Shown in pieces: positions 33,385 to 41,538 of a stretch of DNA of 64,000 nt. This DNA comes from Micromonospora avicenniae (GTDB taxonomy: Bacteria; Actinomycetota; Actinomycetes; Mycobacteriales; Micromonosporaceae). The position numbers and the translations under genes were made by a program. The notes under the pieces were generated by a model. The model was not told the DNA's origin and ran no database searches. It worked only from the letters and a program-made list of their open reading frames with translations. The stretch lies in the NCBI RefSeq assembly GCF_900156065.1, contig NZ_FTNF01000024.1:21452-85451 (forward strand), read 5' to 3'. Numbering within the stretch: the first letter of the stretch is position 1; every line of letters starts with the position of its first letter.

Positions 33385-34460
33385 GTCGGGGAGACCATCC
33401 GGGCAAGCCGCCGCCCCAGCGGCGCCGCGGCCGCGACCGCCAGGCCCAGCAGGCCGGCGCCGCCCCGCGCGGTGAGCGCACCCTGCAGCGCGGGCAGCCC
33501 GGTGATGCCCGCGCCGACCGCTGCCCGGACGCGACCGGCGCTGGGCTCGGCCACCACCCGGGCCTGCGCGGCGCCGTAGCCGGCCGCGTACCAGGCGGCG
33601 AGCGCCGCCGGCACCACGGCGGCGAGCGTGCCGCGCAACGACGCCGCTCTTCCGTCCCCGGAACCGCGCTGTGGGCTCAGGCGCGCCCGGATCCGGTCGG
33701 TCCGGCGCGAAGCGTGGGCGCCGCACGGCCGGGCGTCCGCACGGGACGAGGTGGCGGGTTGCGCGTCGGGGTCACGCCCGGCCGGGTCGTCGCCGCGGCC
33801 GGCGCCGACCCGCCCGAAGAGGTCGCGGCCAGTGAGGTCGCCGTCGGGAGTGTGCCGGGCGGCCCGCGCGGCGGCCGCCGCGACGACGGCGGTGCCGGCC
33901 AGCGTGCCGAGCGGCAGGGCCGGGTCGGCGCCGGTGACCTCCCGGCGGGAGAGCGCCGTGACCGTCCAGGTGTGCGCGGCCACGGTGAGCGCCGCCGGCA
34001 GCGCGCGGGTCAGCCGACCGCCGCTCGCGCCCAGCAGCACGTCCAGACCCCGGCAGGCGGCCATCACGGCCGGACCCGCTGGGGTGTTCTTCGCGCGCAG
34101 GTCGTAGCCCCAGACGGTGACGGACAGCGGCACCGCGACCGCAGCCGCGCGCCGACCGCCGGCGGCAGCAGCCAGGGCGACCCCGGCGGTGGTGAGGCCC
34201 GCCGCGAGGCCGACCGCCGTGCCCGGGTGGACCCGGCCGCTGGGGATGGGCCGTTCCGGCCGTTCGACGGCGTCCAGCCGCCGGTCCGCCCAGTCGTTGG
34301 CGGCCATCCCCGCCCAGTAGAGCAGCACCGACGCTCCGGCCAGTGCGGGCGTACGCCGATCGAGCACCCCGGCCGCGGCGGCGCCGGCGACGACGTCCCC
34401 GGGAACCGACAGGGCGGCCGGCGCGCGGACCAGCTCGACCAGGTCAGCCAGCGTGGCCAT
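33381..34460 (-). CDS. UbiA-type prenyltransferase (SCO3242/EboC-like)
   Basis: 359 residues, multi-helix membrane enzyme. First Asp-rich motif NDWADRRLDAVERPERPIPS (about residue 55), second region YDLRAKNTPAGP (about 118), both matching UbiA prenyltransferases of the SCO3242 type. It should move a prenyl group onto an acceptor within the membrane. A 60-80 residue hydrophilic Arg/Asp/Gly-rich stretch (about residues 200-275) is unusual for the family. ATG at 34460 overlaps the inositol synthase end by 17 nt. Acceptor possibly a cyclitol made by the upstream gene (inference). Confidence 0.85.
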   Translation of the reverse strand: MATLADLVELVRAPAALSVPGDVVAGAAAAGVLDRRTPALAGASVLLYWAGMAANDWADRRLDAVERPERPIPSGRVHPGTAVGLAAGLTTAGVALAAAAGGRRAAAVAVPLSVTVWGYDLRAKNTPAGPAVMAACRGLDVLLGASGGRLTRALPAALTVAAHTWTVTALSRREVTGADPALPLGTLAGTAVVAAAAARAARHTPDGDLTGRDLFGRVGAGRGDDPAGRDPDAQPATSSRADARPCGAHASRRTDRIRARLSPQRGSGDGRAASLRGTLAAVVPAALAAWYAAGYGAAQARVVAEPSAGRVRAAVGAGITGLPALQGALTARGGAGLLGLAVAAAAPLGRRLARMVSPT

Positions 34461-35610
34461 CGGCGCTCTCCTGCCCGGCGTGCAGGCTCCGCGTGAAGTT
34501 CACGAGCCGGACCCACTGTTCCGTGAGCGAGTGGGACGGCGAGCCGAGCGGGTCCTTGAAGAAGAAGCCCAACTCGGTCAGCGGGCCGACCTCGCCGGCC
34601 GCGTGCGCGGCCGCGGTGAGCCGGGCCAGATCGAGCACCAGCGGCGCGGCGAGCGCGGAGTCGCAGCCGTGCCAGGTGAACTCCATCCGCATCCGGGTGT
34701 CGAGGAAACCAGAGAAGGTGATGAGATCCCAGGCGGTCTTGAAGTCTCCCAACTCCTCGACGAAGTCGATCCGGGTCTCGCCCTGCGGGACGTAGCCCAG
34801 TGTCTCGCCGAGCACCCGCTGCTTGCTCTCCACCTTCGCCGCGTTGGCGCCCGGGTCGACCAGGTTGGCGCCGTCACCGCCACCGAGCAGGTTCAGCCCC
34901 GACCAGGAGCGCACCCGCAGGTGCCGCATCGCGAACATCGGGGCGAGCACCGACTTCACCAGGGTCTCCCCCGTCTTGCCGTCGTGCCCGGCGTACGGCA
35001 GTCCGCGCTCGACGGCCAGCGCGTGCAGGGCGGGCAGCCGCGCCCCGGTCGACGGGGTGAAGTCGACGTACGGGCAGCCGGCCTCCAGGGCCGCGTACGC
35101 GTAGAGGGAGCTGGTGGGCAGCACCTCGTGCGGGCCGGCCAGCGCGGCGCGCAGGGCGGCCGGGTCGGCGTGCCCGGGGTGGGGGTGGGCGGGCGGCTCG
35201 GTGGCCGAGACGTTGACCACGACCAGCCGGTCCAGCTCGTGCCGGTCGCGGAAGCCGATCAGATCCCGGGCGGCGGCGACGGCTCGTACCGCCTGGGTGG
35301 CGCCGGTCGGTGCGGGACGCAGCTCGTCCTCGACCGCGGCAAGCTCGTCCGGGAGCGCGGCGACCAGCCGGCCGGGCAGCACACCGGCGGCGGCCAGCGC
35401 CTCGGCTCGCTTGGTCAGTGGGGTGGTGACCACGTCGTGGCCCCCGAAGACCAGGTCGGCGAAGGCGGGAAGGGCGGGCCCGCGCAGTTCGGGAAGTTCG
35501 GTGACGCAGCCGGCCGGCCCGGCGAGGCCGGCCCGCAGAGCGAGCCCTCCGACGATGCTCGTGGTCGCGACCGATCCGCGTGCTCCCACCAGCCAGACAC
35601 CCGTACGCAT
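34444..35610 (-). CDS. Inositol-3-phosphate synthase
   Basis: 388 residues. N-terminal NAD motif VWLVGARGSVATT, then VNVSATEPPAHPHPGH, SSLYAYAALEAGCPYVDFTP, the signature GHDGKTGETLVKSVLAPMF (catalytic lysines), LNLLGGGDGANL and DFKTAWDLITFSGFL. This is the actinobacterial inositol synthase family, converting glucose 6-phosphate to inositol 3-phosphate with NAD. It is the first gene of the ebo-like run. Housekeeping inositol synthase is usually elsewhere (near ssb/rplI in actinomycetes), so this looks like a dedicated copy; whether it makes ordinary inositol phosphate is not certain. Confidence 0.9.
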   Translation of the reverse strand: MRTGVWLVGARGSVATTSIVGGLALRAGLAGPAGCVTELPELRGPALPAFADLVFGGHDVVTTPLTKRAEALAAAGVLPGRLVAALPDELAAVEDELRPAPTGATQAVRAVAAARDLIGFRDRHELDRLVVVNVSATEPPAHPHPGHADPAALRAALAGPHEVLPTSSLYAYAALEAGCPYVDFTPSTGARLPALHALAVERGLPYAGHDGKTGETLVKSVLAPMFAMRHLRVRSWSGLNLLGGGDGANLVDPGANAAKVESKQRVLGETLGYVPQGETRIDFVEELGDFKTAWDLITFSGFLDTRMRMEFTWHGCDSALAAPLVLDLARLTAAAHAAGEVGPLTELGFFFKDPLGSPSHSLTEQWVRLVNFTRSLHAGQESADGHAG

Positions 35611-35640
35611 GGCGCTCCTTCCCCGATCAGGAGGACCGTT

Positions 35641-35690
35641 GTGTATCGAATTACATTGATATCAGAAGTTGCCTCGGAAAACTATGGGTC
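35641..35690 (-). promoter_or_regulatory. AT-rich promoter region of the ebo-like operon
   Basis: A 50 nt stretch clearly richer in A/T than its surroundings lies 31-80 nt upstream of the inositol synthase. It holds TGATATCA and, at 35663-35670, CAGAAGTT, one base from the CAAAAGTT half-site seen in two other promoters here. A second arm (AACTATGG) is weak. The rest of the 612 nt gap is GC-rich. Confidence 0.35.
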
Positions 35691-35874
35691 TGAACGGATG
35701 GGCCCCGTCCGCCCGTCCGCCGGGACGGTCCGGCGTCGAAGTCGGCGGCAACGTCGCCGGCCGATCCCGGTCGGGTGCGGACGGACGGGGTGGCAGGCAG
35801 GGTCGGTCGGCGTCTCGACCCTGCCTCCCCCGCATCCGCGTCGGGGCGGTGGCCCACCGCCCCGGCCGGACGTA

Positions 35875-36138
35875 TCAGTGGCCGACGTGCACCCCGGGTC
35901 GGCGGGAACGCTCGATGACGGTCTCGCGAGACATGGACGGTGCCATCTGCTCCTCCGGATCGTCGGGATGGTGGCGGTCCTCCGGTGCGGCCGGGGAATC
36001 CCGGTCCGGCCGCACCGGACGGCCGTCCTGCGTGTGCCACCGGGCGCCGGCCCGGTGCACGCCCTCCGGACTCGACCTCGTCCCGGCCACGGGGCGCAAC
36101 CGCGGCCGGCCCTCGCCGGTCGGTCCGGAGGTACTCAT
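35875..36138 (-). CDS. Possible small hydrophilic protein (87 aa)
   Basis: An ATG-started frame with strong G/C bias at third positions, so possibly coding. The protein is very hydrophilic (Arg, Pro, Glu, His rich) with no hydrophobic core, no recognised motif and no visible ribosome site. It sits between the ebo-like operon and the terminator of the importer operon. It could equally be a chance frame; treat as weak. Confidence 0.3.
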   Translation of the reverse strand: MSTSGPTGEGRPRLRPVAGTRSSPEGVHRAGARWHTQDGRPVRPDRDSPAAPEDRHHPDDPEEQMAPSMSRETVIERSRRPGVHVGH

Positions 36139-36184
36139 CGGGCGGGGGCGGCGTCGACGCCCCCGCAGGCGGATCGGGAATGTG

Positions 36185-36215
36185 CGGCCCGGCCGGAGGG
36201 TGCCCGGCCGGGCCG
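36185..36215 (-). terminator. Terminator of the ROK/ABC/Gfo operon
   Basis: A perfect 12 bp stem (arms CGGCCCGGCCGG and CCGGCCGGGCCG, 36185-36196 and 36204-36215) with a 7 nt loop starts 7 nt after the dehydrogenase stop codon on the minus strand. Placement and strength fit a factor-independent-like end for the five-gene operon. Confidence 0.8.
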
Positions 36216-36222
36216 GAGGACG

Positions 36223-37455
36223 TCAGGCGGGCACCGCGGTGAGCGCGGGTTCCACCTCCGTCCACGACGAACTCGTCTCCGCCGAGCGGGCCACCGCGTC
36301 CAGCACCAACTGGACCTGCAGCGCGTCGGCGAAAGAGGGAGCCGGGTCGGCACCGGTGGCGATCGCCTCGATGAAGTCGCGCATCTGGTGCGTGAACGAG
36401 TGCTCGTAGCCGATGATGTGCCCCGGCGGCCACCAGGCCGACATGTACGGGTGCTCACCCTCGGTCACCAGGATGCGGCTGAAGCCCTGCTCGGCCGTGG
36501 GTCGCGTGGCGTCGTAGAACTCCAGCTCGTTCAGGCGTTCCAGGTCGAACACCACGCTGCCCAGCGAGCCGTTGATCTCCACCCGCAGGGCGTTCTTGCG
36601 GCCGGTGGCGAAGCGGCTCGCCTCGTAGGTGGCGAGCGCACCGCCGTCGAGCCGGGCCACGAAGAGCGCCGCGTCGTCCACGGTCACCGGTCCGGTGGCC
36701 GGAGCGGCCCCGTCGGCGACCTGACCGTCGGCACCGTTCGCCGTGGCAGCCAGCCCACTCGATTCGGCGGGCAGCGGCCGCTCCTTGACGAACGTCTCGG
36801 TCACCGCGCTCACCCCCGTGATCCGCTGACCGGTCACGTACTGGGTCAGGTCGATGATGTGCGCGCCGATGTCCCCGAGCGCGCCCGACCCCGCCCTGTC
36901 CTTCTGCAGCCGCCAGACCAGCGGGAACTGCGGGTCCACGATCCAGTCCTGCAGGTACACCGCCCGGACGTGCCGGATCACTCCGAGCCGTCCGTCGGCG
37001 ACCAGCTGGCGCATCATCGTGACCGCGGGTACCCGGCGGTAGTTGAACCCGCACATCGACCGTACGCCGGCGGCTTGGGCCGTAGCCGCCGCGGCGGCCA
37101 TCTCCCTCGCCTCCTGCACCGTGTTGGCCAGCGGCTTCTCGCACAGCACGTGCTTACCGGCGGCCAACGCGGCGAGTGCGATCTCGGCATGGCTGTCGCC
37201 CGGGGTGCAGACGTCGACAACGTCGATGTCGTCCCGGCTGACCAGGTCACGCCAGTCGGTGGTGTACGCCTCCCAACCGAGCCGGTCGGCGGCCTCGGCC
37301 ACCTTCCCGGAATCCCGGCCGCAGATCAACGACATCCGGGCCCGCGCCGGTAGGTCGTACACCCGGTTCACGGTGCGCCACGCCTGCGAGTGCGCGGCGC
37401 CCATGAACGCGTAGCCGACCATGCCGACCCGCAGTTGCTTACCTGTAGTGGACAA
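36223..37455 (-). CDS. Gfo/Idh/MocA-family oxidoreductase
   Basis: 410 residues. N-terminal Rossmann motif RVGMVGYAFMGAAHS, DVVDVCTPGDSHAEIAL, and the family motif HVLCEKPLA; the C-terminal domain has GSGALGDIGAHIIDL (catalytic Asp/His). It should oxidise a sugar or cyclitol with NAD(P). Related enzymes include inositol 2-dehydrogenase and glycoside 3-dehydrogenases. TTG at 37455 is preceded by GGGGGGAGA and gives the usual N-terminus. A 25-residue Ala/Gly-rich insertion (about 222-245) is unusual. Last gene of the importer operon, so it likely acts on the imported compound. Confidence 0.88.
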   Translation of the reverse strand: MSTTGKQLRVGMVGYAFMGAAHSQAWRTVNRVYDLPARARMSLICGRDSGKVAEAADRLGWEAYTTDWRDLVSRDDIDVVDVCTPGDSHAEIALAALAAGKHVLCEKPLANTVQEAREMAAAAATAQAAGVRSMCGFNYRRVPAVTMMRQLVADGRLGVIRHVRAVYLQDWIVDPQFPLVWRLQKDRAGSGALGDIGAHIIDLTQYVTGQRITGVSAVTETFVKERPLPAESSGLAATANGADGQVADGAAPATGPVTVDDAALFVARLDGGALATYEASRFATGRKNALRVEINGSLGSVVFDLERLNELEFYDATRPTAEQGFSRILVTEGEHPYMSAWWPPGHIIGYEHSFTHQMRDFIEAIATGADPAPSFADALQVQLVLDAVARSAETSSSWTEVEPALTAVPA

Positions 37456-37476
37456 GGTGGGTCTCCCCCCAATGTG

Positions 37477-38535
37477 TCAGAACCCGAGCTTGAGGTAGTT
37501 GCTCGCGTTCTCCTTCGTGATCGTCTCGGAGGCGAGGATGATCTCCTTGGGCACCTGCAGCTCGACCAGGTCGGACATGCCCTTGCCCTGGGCGATCAGC
37601 CGCGCCAGGGAGATGGCCGAGGACGCCATCGACGGGCTGTAGGTGACGGTCGCCTTGAGCACGGTGTTGTCCGCCTGGATGTCCTCCATGGCCTTCTTCG
37701 AGCCGGCGCCACCGACCATGAAGAACTCCTTGCGGTTGGCCTGGTTGACCGCGGCCAGCACACCGATGCCCTGGTCGTCGTCGTGGTTCCAGACCGCATC
37801 GATCTTCGGCAGCGCCTGGAACAGGCTGGTGGCGGCCTGCTGGCCGGAGTCGGCGGTGAACTCGGCCGCCCTCCGGTTGCTCACCTTCAACCCGCTCTGG
37901 GCGAGGGTGTCGGCGAAGCCCTTCGAGCGCTCCTGGGTCAGCTCCAGGGAGTCGATGCCGGCGATCTCTCCGATCACCGGGTTGCTGACGCCCTTGGCCT
38001 TGAGCTGATCGACGATGTAGTGCGCCGCGGCCACGCCCATGCCGTAGTTGTCGCCCTTGATCTGAAGCCGGTAGGCCAGCGCGTCGGGGAAGGCCCGGTC
38101 CAGGTTCACCACCGGGATACCGGCCTTCATCGCCTCCAGGCCGGCGGCGTTGAGCTCCTTGCCGTCGTGCGGAAGCATGACGATCACGTTCGGCTTCTGC
38201 GAGATCAGCGTGGAGATTGCGGCCCGCTGGGCAGCCGCGTCCGCGCCGGCCTCGACCGTCTTGAACTCTACATCGGAGTAGGCACCGGCCTGCGCCTTGG
38301 CGTTGGTGGTGATCGCGGCGAGCCAGCCGTGGTCGGCGGCCGGGGCGGAGAAGCCGATGACCACCTTCTGGCCGGGCGCCGCGTTGCCGCTGGCCGCGGC
38401 GTCGGCACCCTTGGTCTGTGCCGCGGTGGGCTCGGTCTCGTTGCTGGTGCAACCGGCGAGCAGCACGCCGGCGCCGACGGCAGCCCCGCCGAAGAGCAGG
38501 CGGCGGCGGGACAGGTCGCGACTGTGCTCGGTCAT
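37477..38535 (-). CDS. Sugar ABC transporter substrate-binding lipoprotein (RbsB-like)
   Basis: 352 residues. Signal peptide with twin-arginine-like SRRRLLFGGAAVGAGVLLAGC; the LLAGC lipobox places the mature N-terminal Cys as a lipid anchor. The rest is a type-I periplasmic binding fold (KVVIGFSAPAADHGWLAA, VIVMLPHDGKELNAAGL, VVNLDRAFPD, DAVWNHDDDQGIGVLAA) of the ribose/galactose/inositol group. The ligand is not decidable by eye. A strong hairpin lies in the 95 nt before its start, which may protect or boost this message. Confidence 0.9.
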   Translation of the reverse strand: MTEHSRDLSRRRLLFGGAAVGAGVLLAGCTSNETEPTAAQTKGADAAASGNAAPGQKVVIGFSAPAADHGWLAAITTNAKAQAGAYSDVEFKTVEAGADAAAQRAAISTLISQKPNVIVMLPHDGKELNAAGLEAMKAGIPVVNLDRAFPDALAYRLQIKGDNYGMGVAAAHYIVDQLKAKGVSNPVIGEIAGIDSLELTQERSKGFADTLAQSGLKVSNRRAAEFTADSGQQAATSLFQALPKIDAVWNHDDDQGIGVLAAVNQANRKEFFMVGGAGSKKAMEDIQADNTVLKATVTYSPSMASSAISLARLIAQGKGMSDLVELQVPKEIILASETITKENASNYLKLGF

Positions 38536-38585
38536 GACGACCTCCTGAATTCGCGGTGATGGGAGCGGGAAAAGGGTGTGCGGGG

Positions 38586-38616
38586 CCCGGTCACCGTCGC
38601 CTGCACGGTGACCGGG
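38586..38616 (-). other. Perfect 12 bp intercistronic hairpin before the binding-protein gene
   Basis: Arms CCCGGTCACCGT and ACGGTGACCGGG with a 7 nt loop lie between the permease stop and the binding-protein start. In sugar importers such structures can separate expression of the abundant binding protein from the membrane parts. Confidence 0.65.
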
Positions 38617-38630
38617 TGTGCTGCGGTGGG

Positions 38631-39746
38631 TCAGTTGGTGGTGAGTCGGTTACGTCCGAGGAACTGGGTGAGGCTGCGGAACTGCACCTGTTGGACCAGG
38701 ACGGCCGCGACGATGATGCCGCCCTTGACCATGTTCTGGGCCTCGGTGGTGAGGCCGTTGATCGCGAAGAGGTTGGTGATCGTCGAGAAGATGATCACCC
38801 CGAGCAGGGAACCGATGATGGTGCCCCGCCCGCCGCTGAGCAGCGTGCCGCCGATGATCACAGCGGCGATCGCGTCCAGCTCGTAGAGGTTCGCCATCGC
38901 CGCCTGGGCCGACGTGGCCTGAGCGGTGAGCATGATCGCGGCGATGCCGCAGCACAGACCGGAGAGCGCGTAGAGCATCAGCGTGTGCCGCTTGACGTCG
39001 ATGCCGGCCAGCCGGGCCGCCTCCGGGTTGCCGCCCACCGCCACGGTGCGCCGCCCGAACGTGGTGCGGTTGAGCAGCACCCACCCGGCGATCACCACCG
39101 CGGCGAGGATGTAGACCAGCAGCGGGATCCCGAGCAGATTCGTGCTGGCGATGTCGTTGATGGTGGCGTTGTTCGACACCTGGGTCTGCTTGTCGGAGAG
39201 CTCGGCGGCCAGTCCGCGGGCGGCCACCAGCATCGCCAGCGTGGCGATGAACGGCACCAGCCGGCCGTACGAGATGAGCAGTCCGTTGACCAGACCGACG
39301 CCGAGGCCGACGGTGAGCGCGCAGAAGATCATGCCGCCGGCGCCGTAGCTCTGGGTCGCCACCGTGGTCGCCCAGACCCCGGCGAGCGCGACGATCGCGC
39401 CGACCGAGAGGTCGATGCCACCACCGATGATGACGAAGGTCATCCCCACGCTGACCACACCGACCACGGAGGCCAGCTTGAGGATGACGAGGATGTTGCT
39501 CCACACCCAGCTGGAGTTCCCGTAGAGGTCGGGTCGGGTGACGATGCCGATGACGATCAGCGCCACCAGCACCCCGATCAACCAGAGGTTGCGGCGGGCG
39601 CCCTCACCGCTCTCGCCGCGCCACCAGGAGAGCCGGCCCGCGGCCCGCTGCTCCGCCGCCGCGGTCTCCGCCGGGTCCACCGGCGGAGACTGCGCCGGTA
39701 GTTGCGCCGGCCGCTCCGGGGTGGAGGTGTCGGTCACGTCGCTCAT
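38631..39746 (-). CDS. Sugar ABC transporter permease (RbsC-like)
   Basis: 371 residues with about ten membrane segments after a 55-residue hydrophilic Pro/Ala-rich N-terminus. Features: VGMTFVIIGGGIDLSVGA, GLVNGLLISYGRLVPFIATL, AVGGNPEAARLAGIDV (cytoplasmic EAA-like loop contacting the ATPase) and AVIIGGTLLSGGRGTIIGSL. It forms the membrane channel as a dimer with the ATPase upstream, whose stop overlaps this start by four bases. Confidence 0.9.
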   Translation of the reverse strand: MSDVTDTSTPERPAQLPAQSPPVDPAETAAAEQRAAGRLSWWRGESGEGARRNLWLIGVLVALIVIGIVTRPDLYGNSSWVWSNILVILKLASVVGVVSVGMTFVIIGGGIDLSVGAIVALAGVWATTVATQSYGAGGMIFCALTVGLGVGLVNGLLISYGRLVPFIATLAMLVAARGLAAELSDKQTQVSNNATINDIASTNLLGIPLLVYILAAVVIAGWVLLNRTTFGRRTVAVGGNPEAARLAGIDVKRHTLMLYALSGLCCGIAAIMLTAQATSAQAAMANLYELDAIAAVIIGGTLLSGGRGTIIGSLLGVIIFSTITNLFAINGLTTEAQNMVKGGIIVAAVLVQQVQFRSLTQFLGRNRLTTN

Positions 39747-41356
39747 GCCGCCGCGCCTTCCATCAGGGACCCCGCCATGACGAGGTCGAGGACGGTGTTC
39801 TCGTCAAGTTCGCCGGCCGGTGCCTCACGGACGACCCGCCCCTCCCGCATCACCAGCACCCGGTCGGCCAGACCGAGCACCTCGGGAACCTCGCTGGAGA
39901 CCAGCAACACTCCGACGCCCTGCTCGGCGAGGGAACGGATGACCTGGTAGAGCTCCGCCCGCGCGCCGACGTCGACCCCCCGGGTGGGCTCGTCCAGCAA
40001 CAGCAGCTTCGTGTCGCCGAGCAGCCAGCGCCCGACCACCACCTTCTGCTGGTTGCCACCGGAGAGGGTGCGCACCGGGCGGCGCACGTCGCGCGGGCGC
40101 AACTCCAGGCTCTCCGCGATCCGGTCGGCCTCCGCGCGCTCGCGTCCCACGTCGGTGAAACCGGCCCGGGCGTACCGGGTGAAGGTGGCCAGGGTGACGT
40201 TGCGGTAGATCGGTTCGCCGAGCAGCAGCGCCTGGCTCTTCCGCTCCTCCGGGGCCATGCCCATCCCGGCCCGTACCGCCGCGCCGACGCTGCCCGCGCG
40301 CAGCACCCGGCCGGCCATTCGCACCGTACCGGCCTCGGCCCGGCGAGCGCCGTAGATGGTTTCCAGCAGCTCCGAGCGGCCGGAGCCGACCAGCCCGGCG
40401 ATACCGACGACCTCCCCGGGCCGTACCCGCAGCGAGACATCGGCGAACTCGCCGGGCCGGGTGAGCCCCTCCACCACGAGCAGGTCGGCCTCCGCCGGGC
40501 CCGCGCCGGTCGGACGCTCCGGGAAGACGTACTCGATCGTGCGGCCGGTCATCCGGTTGACCAGGTCGCGGGTCGGGGTGTCGCGCGCCGGCAGGTTGGC
40601 GGCGGTGGTCCCGCCGTCCTTGAGCACGGTGACCCGGTCACCGATCTCGCGGATCTCCTCCAACCGGTGCGAGATGTAGATGACGGCGATGCCCTGCGCG
40701 GTCAGCTCACGGATGATGCGGAACAGGTTGCCGACCTCGTCATGGGCGAGTACCGCGCTCGGCTCGTCCATGATGATCAGTCGCGCCTCGTGCGAGAGCG
40801 CGCGGGCCATGCTGACGACCTGCTTGCCGGCGGCCGGCAGCAAGCGGACCATCCGGTTCGGCGGGATCTCGGCGTGACCGAGCCGGCCGAGGATCTGCCG
40901 GGTACGCCGAGCCATCTGACCACGGCGCACGAAGCCGAACCGACGCGGCTCGTGGCCGAGGAAGGCGTTCTCCGCGACCGAGAGGTCCTCGACGAGATCC
41001 AGCTCCTGGTAGATCGTGGCGATCCCGGCGCGCATGGCGGCCTGTGGATTGGCGAAGGTCACCGGCTCGCCGCGCCACTCGACCTGGCCGGAGTCGGGTT
41101 GGTGCACCCCGGAGAGCACCTTGATCAGGGTCGACTTGCCGGCGCCGTTCTGGCCGAGCAAGCAGTGCACCTCGCCGGCGCGGACCTCCAACTGCACGCC
41201 GTCGAGGGCGCGTACGCCGGGGAAGGTCTTGACCACGTCGGTGAGGCGCAGCACCACCTCGCCCGCGACGGTGTCGGCCGGCGCCTCGAGCAGTGGCGCG
41301 TCCACGGACCCGCCCTGCGCACCGCCGCCCGTCGGACTCGCTTCCGGTTCGGTCAC
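39743..41356 (-). CDS. Sugar ABC transporter ATP-binding protein (RbsA-like, two NBDs)
   Basis: 537 residues with two nucleotide-binding domains. First: Walker A GQNGAGKSTLIK, Walker B LIIMDEPSAVL; its signature is degenerate (LLPAAGKQVVSMARAL). Second: GLVGSGRSELLE, signature LSGGNQQKVVVGR, LLLLDEPTRGVDVG. This two-domain form is standard for ribose/galactose/xylose/inositol importers. GTG at 41356 is preferred because GGAGGAGGG sits just upstream; an in-frame GTG at 41380 and an open frame to 41482 run into intergenic repeats. Energises import with the overlapping permease. Confidence 0.88.
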   Translation of the reverse strand: MTEPEASPTGGGAQGGSVDAPLLEAPADTVAGEVVLRLTDVVKTFPGVRALDGVQLEVRAGEVHCLLGQNGAGKSTLIKVLSGVHQPDSGQVEWRGEPVTFANPQAAMRAGIATIYQELDLVEDLSVAENAFLGHEPRRFGFVRRGQMARRTRQILGRLGHAEIPPNRMVRLLPAAGKQVVSMARALSHEARLIIMDEPSAVLAHDEVGNLFRIIRELTAQGIAVIYISHRLEEIREIGDRVTVLKDGGTTAANLPARDTPTRDLVNRMTGRTIEYVFPERPTGAGPAEADLLVVEGLTRPGEFADVSLRVRPGEVVGIAGLVGSGRSELLETIYGARRAEAGTVRMAGRVLRAGSVGAAVRAGMGMAPEERKSQALLLGEPIYRNVTLATFTRYARAGFTDVGRERAEADRIAESLELRPRDVRRPVRTLSGGNQQKVVVGRWLLGDTKLLLLDEPTRGVDVGARAELYQVIRSLAEQGVGVLLVSSEVPEVLGLADRVLVMREGRVVREAPAGELDENTVLDLVMAGSLMEGAAA

Positions 41357-41397
41357 CACGCCCTCCTCCCGCTCGGTCACACCCACTCCACCTATGG

Positions 41398-41495
41398 CTG
41401 CGGGGCTCGCAGGCCCGGCTCGGTCCTCGTGCTCACAGCACCACCCCAGATCGCGACTGCGGGGCTCGCAAGCCCGGCTCACTCCTCGCGCTCAC
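41398..41495. repeat. Tandem pair of 39 bp intergenic repeats
   Basis: Two copies (41398-41436 and 41457-41495) differing at 4 of 39 positions, period 59 bp, each holding a dyad GGGCYTGCGAGCCC-type hairpin on the minus strand. They occupy the gap between the ROK gene and the ATPase gene. Probably members of a dispersed intergenic repeat. Confidence 0.75.
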
Positions 41496-41538
41496 GACGT
41501 CTCCCCCGCCTGCGGCCGCCCGGCTCGCGACTCCGACC

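Noticed and set aside
34453..37353. 966-codon + frame across the ebo/importer boundary
   Set aside because: Covers parts of three real minus-strand genes and a gap; no recognisable domain.
41398..41495. Possible CRISPR repeats
   Set aside because: Only two copies with 4 mismatches and no spacer series.
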